A model generated the notes under the pieces. That model worked only from the letters and a program-made list of their open reading frames with translations. It was not told the DNA's origin and did no database searches. From the NCBI GenBank assembly GCA_022701365.1, contig JAKUHH010000151.1:1-26420 (forward strand): DNA of 26,420 nucleotides. Reading direction: 5' to 3'. Of the stretch, positions 9,166 to 18,616 are shown one piece after another. The position numbers were made by a program, and so were the translations under genes. The stretch's first letter is position 1. Each line of letters starts with the position of its first letter. The DNA is from Mycocentrospora acerina (taxonomy: Eukaryota > Ascomycota > Dothideomycetes > Pleosporales).

Positions 9166-10620
9166 ATGCCTCCACAGCAGGGGGAAGTACCTCTGTCAAC
9201 GCTGTGAGTATGCCTACTTCTCACGAGTAGATGTCATTCTCTGACCCTCATATAGTTTCGCAGATATTCACTACTATTTCTCCCCGCCTACCCAAGCTCC
9301 CCCGCACCACCGCTTCGACAAAGGCTCATATGTCTACCTGTACCACAATCCTATGCGACAGAGTGGTCGACTAGAAATTGCGAATCATGCTGGAACACCA
9401 AGCCAGGATGCATTTGCTGGTCGTAAGTCCTCACGAGAAGGTATAATACTCACCACACATGAGCTGACCTTGGTTCCAATTTAGAACTGGACACCGTCAA
9501 AATCCAACAAACATACAAGCACCCATGCTTATTTACTCTGACAGTCGATGCACTTCGCAGCCAGAGTGGGAGTCCGGCTTCTAGCCCGCACCAGGACATA
9601 TCTCAATGGCATCTTCCTGCGCCAGATGCAATGAATCAAGGCAAGTACATGTACAGATTGCACACAGTCGATCTGTACTTTTGGACACCCAAGGATGCCT
9701 CCATGTTTCTAGATTCTCTACGACGAGTCCTGCAACCGCATCAGCTTCAGATCATCACCGATCCTCAAGCTACACCCCCATTGTACGAGCATAAGACGGA
9801 TGCGATGAGCCCAGTTATCGCAAATCTGGAGAAGGCTGCCATCTCTCAATCGCATCGACAGCCGAGCATCAGTACCACACAATCGTTTCCAGGTCCACCC
9901 ACTTCTCTAGCGCCATCGTCGAGCCCACCGGCTGAGCACTACGCACCAATGGCTTACAATCCTGCAGCTCCTGCAGCTCCTGAGCCGATTGCTCATCGTG
10001 AGAAGACACCGCCTCCTCCAGATTCTGACAATGGGACTGGACTCGGATCTGCTACTGTGCACGATCAACACGGCCAACAGTATAGTAGCCCGCTCCAGGC
10101 CTCTTTTGCACCTCAACCAACATCAGGACCATACACCCCTGGACCACCTGCACCGGGATACGGTTTCAGTGGACCACCAAACCCAGGCATGCAACGCATG
10201 AATACGGCAGGATCGATGCCATCTCCCCCACAAAGTCCTCCGTCGTTTGCGCCGCCTCCACAGTCTGCTCCACCTCAATATGACCAACAGCAAACCACAC
10301 CACATTCAGGTCTCCAACGGCATTCAACAATGCCAGTCCCACTACCATCTCCTGGATTTGCCCCGCAGCAAGTGTACCAACCGGCGGCCTCGCCTCCACC
10401 AGGTGGGTTTACACAGTATCAGTATGGGAGCACAGCGCAACAAGTCCAGGCAACAAGCCCTCATGACATGCACCAGCAGCTTTACCGACCAACTGAACAC
10501 GAAGCCAACACCAAGGGCCATGCATCTGCGGTTCCACCCAATTCAAACATTGGAAAACGGGTGGACAAGGTTGAGAAGGGTATCGGCAGGTTTTTGAAGA
10601 AGTTAGACAAGAAACTTTGA
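9166..10620 (+). CDS. Conserved fungal protein with Pro/Gln-rich tail, function unknown
   Basis: Three exons (9166-9203, 9256-9422, 9485-10620) give 446 residues. Introns are 52 and 62 nt with GTGAGT and GTAAGT donors. Residues 1 to about 185 look folded and conserved, with FADIHYYFSP, HHRFDKGSYVYLYHN, GRLEIANHAGTP and a closing HTVDLYFWTPKDASMFLDSL. I recall this block from uncharacterised proteins of many filamentous fungi but know no assigned function. Residues about 190-415 are low-complexity, rich in Pro, Gln, Ser and Gly. The last 22 residues (GKRVDKVEKGIGRFLKKLDKKL) form a basic amphipathic helix that could bind membrane or a partner. There is no signal peptide or membrane segment. The start is set by a short first exon whose frame joins cleanly to the conserved block. 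Confidence 0.82.
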
Positions 10621-10654
10621 ACAAAACGTCAAGATTGTCTTTGTGGGATGGAAA

Positions 10655-10660
10655 AATAAA
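10655..10660 (+). promoter_or_regulatory. Candidate poly(A) signal AATAAA
   Basis: A perfect AATAAA lies 35 bp after the stop codon of the Pro/Gln-rich gene. It may direct 3' end formation. Confidence 0.45.
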
Positions 10661-11071
10661 TTTGTAGCGATTCAGCGAGCGGATACGTAATAACAGAACG
10701 ACGCAATTGATCTTGAAGACGTTCACTTTCCAATTTCAAATCTTGAGACACGCAGTACCCTCCAATGATATTGTTCATATGCGGCGGCATGTGAGATGCG
10801 ATCATCTCGCGGCGTGATCCCAATCAGGGTCAGCGCTAGGACATAGGCGCGGATCCTCGGACACCTCGAGCAAGGCACCCAAAATAGCAGCAGGCTTTCG
10901 AGAATGATGTGCGCGTCTTTGCCTCGGTAGTGTAGGGTGTGACGCTTGCTCCAGAGGAAGATGATTACTTAGGTACCAGCCTCCTGCAAAAATAAAGTGA
11001 AAAAACGTTGTTCTTCGGCTTCAGCCTGCCTTGAATTTCCGGGCGGGTACTCCGTAATCACAGCCACACAT

Positions 11072-11094
11072 CCTAACCCTAGCCCTTCCAATCA
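11072..11094 (+). promoter_or_regulatory. Telobox-like motif next to a CCAAT box
   Basis: CCTAACCCTAG (11072-11082) contains one and a half telomere-like CCCTAA units, and CCAATCA (11088-11094) follows 5 bp later. The pair lies about 365 bp upstream of the PPxY membrane-protein start. Both motif types occur in promoters of growth genes in ascomycetes; a role here is inference. Confidence 0.35.
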
Positions 11095-11457
11095 GCCCTG
11101 CACTGCACCCTGGTCGCCGTCAGCTCCAGCCAAGCACTCATCCAGGCGCAGCTCAGCCTAGAATCCCTCTCGACTTTGCCTTTCTCTTGCGTAATACCCT
11201 CCCCAGAACACCTATCCCTCTCACCAAACTCACCAACGACAATTGCAAGCATTCGTTCTTGTGCATCAACGTTACCGGCAACGGCTGTGACACCTGCTAG
11301 CTCGAAACAGTACCAAGGAAGCGAACGGGATTAGGGTCCGAGGCGATCCACCCTCTTTGAACGAGTGATCTCATAGCCTAAACAAATCTTTTTGGGTACC
11401 GTTTTGGATACGGTGGTTGGCAGTTGACGTGTACCACGCATCGCAGCTGTCAGCACC

Positions 11458-12797
11458 ATGTTGGTACCCGTGCTAAAAGCAAGAGATGGCGCACTCGAGA
11501 AGCGGATGGACTCACAGCGGCAGACCTTTATTATTGTGAGTTCGCCTCGTCTGCTGTTTAGTACACTCGTTGCGCATGTCTTCAATCGAGCGGTGCCTGC
11601 TGACACAAGGCTGTGCAGATTGCCGTTATTATAATAGCAGGCTTCATCATCCTCGTTAGCACATACCTCGTCAGAGCCAAACTTCGAGCTGGACGAACTT
11701 CAAACGCAAAGACTGGCGACAAGCTACCTTCGTTATTTTCATGGAAGAACTTTCGCAAACGCCCCCAGCGCAATGGCTATTCTACCAGTTTGCAGGACAC
11801 CGAGTATCGGGGGCACAGCGTCGCCGAGAGCCGGGAGATGAGCGGGGCAGCGGATCCCGAAAGACAGAACAGCAGTACGGGTCGGGTGGACCGGAACACT
11901 TCTGTGCGCAGCGTCATGACATTGCCCGCGTACACGCCCGCTGCGAGAGAGAACGAGAGGATCCTGGGACGCGAGGGCGAGAGAGCAGGAATGGACAACG
12001 TGGTGGAGCTTCCAGAGACATTGGACGATGAGGAGATGCGACGGGAGGAAGAGATGGAATCTTTGTACCAGATTCGATTGGCGCGCCGTGTCGAAGCAGC
12101 AGACCGCGAGGCAAGACGACAGGCAAGACGCGAAGCACGCCAGAGAGGCGACTCCCAAACCCTCGCAGACATCCGTCGACGAGCCGAAGAAGCAGCCGAT
12201 CGATCCGTTTCGCAACTGCTCATCGCTGAACATCAAGCCGCGAGCCGCGACCGGCGAGTCTCCTCGGTGGCCTACGGTGACCTCGGGGTCGCCAGGCACG
12301 ACGGCACAAGGCTGCGCGCAAACTCCACAGAAAGCGACAACCGCCCTCTCCTTGATTCCGCGGCATCTATTTCTGGCCAAAGTGGTCGTTCGCGTGCCCA
12401 GACAAATACTACGGTTGACACACATCATCGTGGTCTTTCCGTCACCTCAATCTCTCACTCCATCGACTCCCGCGCTTCGAGCGAATTCGAGTACCCAGAG
12501 GCTACTCGCACACACTCACAGTCTAACAATGGTGACTTTGAAGTTATTTCTCTCCAACAGGAAAGGAGCAACAGTAGAAGCGGAGGCCCGTCACCTACTG
12601 TCGAGATACCTAGAGAACTAGCACCAGCATACGAGGATCCGCCAAACTACGAAAGCCCAGTGCAAAGCAGGGCGCCGCAGTTGCCACGTCTGGATCTCGA
12701 TCTGGAACGTCTACCCAGCATACAAGTCACGACAGAACCAACACCTGTCGATGTTACATCGCAATCTACTTTGTGGAGACCAGCTTCGACATATTGA
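11458..12797 (+). CDS. Single-pass membrane protein with PPxY tail motif
   Basis: Two exons, 11458-11535 and 11619-12797, give 418 residues; the 83-nt intron has a GTGAGT donor and CTGAC branch site. The start (MLVPVLKARDGALEKR) is followed by a hydrophobic segment at about residues 24-43, split by the intron (TFII then IAVIIIAGFIILVSTYLV). With the short N-terminus outside, the remaining 375 residues would be cytosolic. The tail contains an Arg/Glu/Ala-rich helix, possibly a coiled coil, at about residues 165-230, then Ser-rich disorder. A PPNY sequence at 367-370 fits the PPxY consensus that binds WW domains of the Rsp5/Nedd4 ubiquitin ligase; an APAY sequence lies just before it. Rsp5 adaptors in yeast (Ssh4, Ear1, Bsd2, Tre1) share the membrane-plus-PY layout but not sequence. 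I recognise no named orthologue. Confidence 0.78.
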
Positions 12798-13242
12798 GCC
12801 AGTTACCTGAATTAAAAAATCTTGCTATTGCTATTGTTTACTTTTATTTCTATCAATCATTTAAGCGACCAGGCGGCTAATGAATATACGAAGTCACGTT
12901 GAGAGTTCTCGTTTATTAAGGGGGCATACGAAGACATAGATTCTTAGTTGTGATCATGCCATAGTTGTGCAAATGTAGTAAAGCCGACTTGCATATGCCA
13001 ATCTATCACCGTTGGCAGCATCCTGCAATATCCTCAATTTCTTCACATTCGGCGTTGCCGATGCCAACGGGCCACATTATGAGTACACTGAAGAGCTCAC
13101 AGTGCTCATGATTTATCACGGTTATTTGATTGAGATCTTTTAAAGTACACGGTGTGTGCGTCTATGAATGCTTTTATACTCATTCAGTTCTGAAATGTAT
13201 GATATTGGGCGGAGAACACGCTAGTGACTACAAACACAATTT
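12798..13242. other. Convergent intergenic region
   Basis: This separates the stop codons of the PPxY membrane protein (plus) and the monooxygenase (minus). A perfect 6-bp inverted repeat, TGCCAA at 12996-13001 and TTGGCA at 13012-13017, lies in the middle. The rest is AT-rich 3' untranslated-type sequence. Confidence 0.6.
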
Positions 13243-15455
13243 CTACGACTCAATCCTCTGTATAGAGCTCACGTCACTCACACCAGTACCCTCAACTACC
13301 TTGGCCTCGACGACCTCGTATACTGGGATCTCCTGCAGTCTCTCGATGATGTGATGCAGTGTGGGCAGTGCCTTCCAGTCCAGAGCGTCAAACTTGATCT
13401 CTGCCTTGTTCGCTGTCAAATTTCTCTCAGTCTTCTTCTCCACTGTCTTCGCGTCCTCTGCAAATGGTAGGAAAGATGTATACTCGGCGTCTTTTTGTCT
13501 TCCATCACTACTGCCGACGCCGCTTGAGGCGGGCACGACCTTGTGCAAGAACATCCCTTCGTCTTGCGGAGCTGGAGATTCGTCGGCAGTGGACTCGCTT
13601 GCCGTCGTTGTAGACTCTGACAACCCTGAGAACGTCATGGTGCAGAATTTCGACGACATCCAGCTTGCGTTCAGTGTCAAGTTGTCACCATCCTGTTGTA
13701 GATCGAGGTCAGCAAACAGCTTTGGGAAGCCAAGTTCCTCTCTGCCGCTTATGATTGGATCTGCCAGGTTCTCGAACAGAATCGGAAGATAAGTGCCTTG
13801 TACTGTTTCGCCGTTTTCTTTGGTGTATTGTGCGCCGTGGATATACAGTCCAAAGTGTGTATACCCCCTTCCGCCAAGCCACTCGAGGTTATCTAGGCGT
13901 GTGACTGCAAATGTTGCGTATACGCTTGTATTGGGAAGGGCAAACTTCAGTTTCTTGGTGGGAAAGAGGTTACGCAGCAAAGTTCCGCTAGACTTGAACT
14001 TGATACTGGCGGTCTTGAATGTGGCTTTGCTTCCATCTCGTGGTCTTCCTTGGAAGTCTTGTCTCGGGCCAGGCATTGGCCCAAAGGCCGTTGGCATTCT
14101 CCACCACAGATTCTTCTTGTTCTCCCATTCCCATTCTCTCAGCTTCTGAGTGGAGAAGTCCCATTCGTCATGTCCGAAGTTGTATTCTGAGAATGCACCT
14201 GCATTGACTGGGGGAGGACCGTCTCGGTCCTGACCCAAGATGCGAGACACCTCTTGGATCCTGTGGGCACGCTCGTAGCGACATTTCTCGTACAGCTTCA
14301 AGCGCTCAGGGATAGATTCAAGTGGGGTGTTTCTAGGTAGCATGACGGCAAGCGAGGTGGCATCCTCGATGGCCTGAGCCGCACCCTGACCTAGGTCTGA
14401 ACAGTTTCCGTCAGTAGGGTCTCAGAGCAAGTTAGTTTCGAAGGTGCTAACTTACAAGGTGTGAAGGGATGTGCTGCATCGCCGATGAGTGCCAGGTTGC
14501 CTTCCGTCCAGGAGGGCAGTTTCTCCATGTCCAGAAGCTCCCACACCTTGAGTGTCTCCTCATCCGCCAGACTTAGCAATGTCAACACGGCAGGCTCAAA
14601 ATTCTTGTAAATCTCAAGCATCTTGCCAATGTTACCTGTGTTCTGCCAGTCACCGCTTTCGGGAGCATTGTGCTCAACCTGCGACTCGGATGTTGGGTGA
14701 ATGCAGATGAAGTTGAGCAACTTGTTGTCAGAGGTTGGGTATAGGACGACCCGACGGTCGCGTCCGATAATCATCCACAGCTCGCCCCCATTTTCTGCGA
14801 ATTTCTTCGTCTCTGGGTTGGCCAGAGCGCGTTCCCTAGGGATGAGGAAGCGATATGCACTCTTGCCAGAGCCAAAAGTCTCGACATTTTCGGCGCCGGA
14901 AACCCTGCGTCGTGTCTTTGAGTGTACGCCATCTGCGCCCACAATAACATCTCCCTCGATCTTTTCGCCGTTCTCAAGTGTGACGGTCCCTTTATGGGGG
15001 TCGACATCCACGACCCTGGATCTTGTGTTTAGGACAGCTGGTTTACCGGGGCCCTCTTCCGATGTCGCTCGTTTCTTCAACTCCTCGTGAAGGGTAACAC
15101 GGTGCCCAAGCTGCCATGGCCACTGCCATCTCTGCGCGTCTTTGGTCAGATCAAGCCTAAACATTGGCTTGCCATTAAACAGCCGTTGGTCCATGGAAGT
15201 CGCATCGACGGCGCCTGATGCATCAGGAATGATACCAATGCGTCGCAGTAATCCTTGGGCATTTGGTGCAAGATGTACTGCGGCACCAGTTTCACTGGCA
15301 AGACGCGATTGCTCGAGAAGTGTTACCGTATGGCCTTGCCGCCGAAGGTAGATGGCTGCAGTGAGGCCGCCAATACCTGCGCCTACTACGGTAACATTGA
15401 GGGGTCTTGTGCTGTCTTCTGAGTGGCCGTTGACCTGGTTGTTTGTAAAATCCAT
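13243..15455 (-). CDS. FAD monooxygenase fused to acetoacetate-decarboxylase-like domain
   Basis: Two exons, 15455-14456 and 14396-13243, give 717 residues; the 59-nt intron has a GTAAGT donor and splits a Tyr codon inside the conserved GDAAHPFTPYLGQGAAQAIED block. The first 400 residues are a group A flavin monooxygenase of salicylate-hydroxylase type: FAD-binding GAGIGG at 25-30, GADG at 173-176, and GD at 325-326 that contacts the FAD ribose. Such enzymes hydroxylate aromatic rings using NAD(P)H and oxygen. Residues from about 450 to the end resemble the acetoacetate decarboxylase fold (YLPILFENLADPIISGRE then LGFPK). K559 lies where that family has its Schiff-base Lys, but the second Lys of the usual Lys-Lys pair is Leu. 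The domain may be active, altered, or only a ligand-binding module. The start at 15455 is the first ATG of the frame; the frame extends upstream only through GTG. No signal peptide; probably cytosolic. Confidence 0.85.
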
Positions 15456-15929
15456 CTTGGCAGATGAGAATGGGTGTGGAAGAAAAGAGAGAGACGAGGA
15501 GTGGAGGACACGAATAATCACAAAAAAGTCAGCAGAGCAGCTCGGGTTAAAACCAAATGCGCGTACTCTATCTCCACGTTGCGCTAATACAAGATCTGGT
15601 CTGAGTTGTCAGAGTATACTTGAAAGTCTGCTGTCCTTCGTGATCCTGGGGTTGCCTACCCATGACAGATCCCCTCCACTTTCCGGGAATGCGGGGAACC
15701 GGTTCTCGTCGGGCGTGTGATGAACATACTCGGACGAGAATGGGTGACTTTTTTTCCCGACAGAGTGTACACTGTGGATCGAAAAATACAACCATGATTT
15801 GGAGGATTCAAGTTGGACAAACAAAAATCATATGAAACTTATTCGGTTACAGTGAAATGAACAGTGCGCCCGACCATTTGCGCCAACAGTATACAGCGCA
15901 ACTACCGAAACATCATGAAAACATCTGTA
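15456..15929. other. Intergenic region between two minus-strand genes
   Basis: This holds the promoter of the monooxygenase and the 3' end of the small upstream gene. Reading frames of 70-75 codons on the minus strand have no domain and no good splice partner. No repeat is evident. Confidence 0.5.
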
Positions 15930-16354
15930 TTACCACTCCCCGCCTTTTGCATAACCAACATCCCAGATTTTGCCGAAAGATCCCCTCCAAATCTTCGACA
16001 CTGTCTACCTCATGGTTAGCCACCATCTCCAAGAGTGAACCTTCATCGACATCTACTTACTGCCTGAAGAAACACTCCTGAGAACATGACGCCTATAAAG
16101 GCCTGTTCCAGGCCATTTGCGTAGACCCTCCTTTCGCTGATGTCGAGTTCTGTGTTGATTGGTCGGTACGCGGGAACACGACGATAGTCCTCGGGCCAGT
16201 GACTTGGGTTTTGTGCCTGCGGATTCGGATTTGGATGTGCGTTGAGGGATGTATCAGTGGGCTCGTTATTGTTGTTAGAGTGTTGAATGTCGTAGTCCCG
16301 CAAGATGCCTTGCACTTCGTAGGTTAGCGGGTTTGCGGTGGTTGTGACAGACAT
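15930..16354 (-). CDS. Small conserved-looking protein of unknown function
   Basis: Two exons, 16354-16061 and 16004-15930, give 122 residues; the 56-nt intron has a perfect GTAAGT donor and a GGCTAAC branch site. The first 60 residues are Asn/Thr/Pro-rich and likely disordered. The second half is compact: HWPEDYRRVPAYRPIN, then SERRVYANGLEQ, a hydrophobic stretch AFIGVMFSGVFLQA and, across the intron, TVSKIWRGSFGKIWDVGYAKGGEW at the end. Splicing replaces an early stop with this well-formed terminus, which is the best sign that the gene is real. The hydrophobic stretch (about 84-97) is too short for a sure membrane helix. The start MSVTTT has a good context (AAC before ATG). I cannot name the family. 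Confidence 0.7.
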
Positions 16355-16714
16355 GTTGGCGATGGAGAATGGTTGGTCGTAGGGGAGGATGCTATCGGAC
16401 TGAGAATTATCAGGGCGGTGGACTCGCAAAAGTCAAGTCAAGTCGCGTCGCGTGCTTCGGCATGCGACAACCCGGCCCGCTGGCGGATAGTTAGTGGGAC
16501 GTGGAGAGGCCGGTGGCGAGGGAGAAATGCGGTACGGGATGTGGGGGAATACACTCTTCCGATGTTTTGTGACCACATCTGGCCATCCAATGGGCTCGCG
16601 CTGTTTCCCGAGCCCCGAGACCGACGCGTCTTGAGCGTACATATCGAACTTTAGATCCCCTCCTCGTACCACATATCCTTTTCCTATTTGATTTCTCTGG
16701 ATACACACACGGCA
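16355..16714. promoter_or_regulatory. Divergent promoter of the small protein and ALDH-like genes
   Basis: These 360 bp lie between two divergent start codons. A CCAAT box is at 16587-16591, 124 bp before the plus-strand start. Near 16430-16452 are short tandem repeats (three AAGTC units, then two GCGTC units). Any activation from here could affect both genes. Confidence 0.45.
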
Positions 16715-18252
16715 ATGGCATCAACATCTGACAATGCGCTTGCAAGCCTCCAGGCGACTGCTTTCACAGCTCGCTGCCATAATGCTTACTTTCGACAAAA
16801 GCAGCTGAAATATCTTCATGACATCTTACGCAACAACATTTCTGACATTAAGGATGCTGTAAAGCTGGACAGTCATGTATCAGAGGAGGAAGCAACTGCT
16901 GAGGTCGCCGTGACCCTCGATATTGTCAGAGAACACTACGATTCCATAGATGCGAAGAAGGAGTTGGCAGAAGAGCATCGAGTCACAAACGGCAAAGATG
17001 CTGGTGATAGGAGAGATCCTGTCGGCGTTGTCTATATTGATCCTTTGCGAACCCATACACCCTTTTATTCAAGCATTGTGGCACTGAGCGCCGCTTTAGC
17101 TGCAGGAAATTGTGTAGCTTTGAAGGTACTGTATCTGATTATTGATACTTGAAACGATGCTAACAATCTTTACAGCTGGAAAATAACACACGCACTCTCC
17201 CGTCGCTTCTGCGCAGGCTACTTTCGGAGGCACTTGAAGCCGATACTTTCGCGGTGGTCTCCTCAGACCCATCCTCAGATTCCCTAGCAACATGCGTTCA
17301 AGTCCGACAAGAAACAGAATCCAGCCATCCATCACATACACAGCTAGTATCTCCCAATAGCAAAGTAATCGCTGTCGTAGACCGCACCGCCGATCTCGCT
17401 GTCGCAGCTGAGCATTTGGTGACAGCGCGCTTCGCATTCGGTGGCACCTCACCATACGCACCCGACCTGGTCCTTGTGAATGAGTTTGTGAAGAAGGATT
17501 TCCTAGAACATGTCATGAGGCAGTCTATTCGATTCCTCTCAGGCTCTAATAGCAGTGCAAACGGCTCAACTACAAAAGCGCAAAAGACTGGCCCACGAAC
17601 AGCACACGCCTTTCAGACTCTCTCGTCTAGCAAATCCTGGACCCTCAACGTCGTCACACAAGGCAACAACGGTGCTATTGTCGAGCTCTCCAACCTCACT
17701 GCCCTGCCACCCAAATCCGGTCAACCCATCTTCGCTATATCGACAACTACATCACTCGAGCATGCCATAAGCCTGGTCGATGAAGACAACGGGCCCCAAG
17801 ATACATTAATAGCTGCATACTTCTTCGGCACACCATCCGCAGGAAAATATCTCTCCCAGTTCATCAAAGCAGACGTCTCATTCGCAAATCACATCCCCTA
17901 CCGTCTGCTCCTCGGCCCAGCCGCGCCATCAGTGCAAGCCATTGACATTGAGAAGCGGTACACAAAACAGCACTTCACCCGGGCGTCACCGACTTTCATC
18001 ACTCCGCCCTCTTCGCAGGCCACAATATTGAAGGCAGTAGCTAGCAAAGACTCGCGCAAGGCATCAGCAGAACTGTTAGCCAAGTCCACACAGGAAATCA
18101 AGGAGAAGAAGCGCGCAGAGTGGATAGCAATTGGATACTTTGAGCAAGGTATCTTAATAGGAGTGAGCTTAGTCGGCATTCCACTTTTGGCGGCGATTGG
18201 CGCGTCGCTCTACCATGGTGTGAATTATGGGCTGAGGGTGTGGAGAAAATAA
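16715..18252 (+). CDS. ALDH-superfamily protein lacking catalytic Cys, C-terminal membrane anchor
   Basis: Two exons, 16715-17125 and 17176-18252, give 495 residues, the usual ALDH length; the 50-nt intron is phase 0. The fold is recognisable: an N-terminal helical region, RDPVGVVYIDPLRTHTPFY then AAGNCVALKLENNT (the cofactor-binding block, normally GNAVVLKPSE), and FAFGGTSPYAPDLVLVNEFV, which aligns with the usual NGQxCxAPDYVLV block. At the place of the nucleophilic Cys there is Pro (230, in TSPYAPD). The usual ELGGK block, which supplies the general-base Glu, reads QLVSPNSK (from Q193). Both catalytic residues therefore seem lost, so oxidation of aldehydes is unlikely. A hydrophobic segment at about 461-483, followed by a basic end (RVWRK), suggests a tail anchor as in fatty aldehyde dehydrogenases. 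It is probably a structural or regulatory pseudoenzyme on an internal membrane. Confidence 0.85.
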
Positions 18253-18616
18253 GGCTTGGCATGAATGAGAATATTTGGGTTTGTTTTGTTTGAGTACGTA
18301 TTATAGCTTCAATTCAAGAATTTTACTACTTCGAGAGATTGCGGGCCTTGTATTTGTGACTGGAGGTTTGAAGCTGAACTTTGTACCCGTATCACGTACC
18401 ATCTGTTCCTAGAGAGGTTCGATGGGTGAAGTAGAAGGTGGAACATGGGCAGGAGGATTTCTAGACGACAGTCACAGAATAGAGGATTTGAAAGGTAAGC
18501 ATCCGATTTAGACGGGAAAATTATTTGAGCTTGTTTGGAATATTGACTACAATATCCAGATCATCAGAACTGTGAGAGACAGTCGTACATTGAAGTCATT
18601 GCGAAAACACCGCTAA
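18253..18616. other. Convergent intergenic region
   Basis: This lies between the stop codons of the ALDH-like gene (plus) and the MFS gene (minus). It is AT-rich 3' flanking sequence with no gene or repeat seen. Confidence 0.6.

Larger units (their letters stand above)
10621..11457. other. Intergenic region, two plus-strand genes
   Basis: A canonical AATAAA lies at 10655-10660, 35 bp past the stop of the Pro/Gln-rich gene. The second half holds the promoter of the PPxY membrane protein, with a telobox-like CCTAACCCTAG at 11072-11082 and CCAATCA at 11088-11094. The stretch 11100-11280 is CT-rich, as in many fungal leaders. No gene is seen. Confidence 0.6.

Noticed and set aside
11739..12428. 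229-codon minus-strand frame
   Set aside because: It is antisense to the PPxY membrane-protein gene, has no domain, and arises from the biased composition of the Arg/Glu/Ala-rich coding strand.
14391..14455. C-terminus ending in TEACETLLTETVQT-like residues for the monooxygenase
   Set aside because: That is read-through of a 59-nt intron; splicing restores the conserved GQGAAQAIED block right after GDAAHP.
16715..18252. Active aldehyde dehydrogenase in the proposed pathway
   Set aside because: The nucleophilic Cys and the Glu-containing block are both missing, so I call it ALDH-like only.
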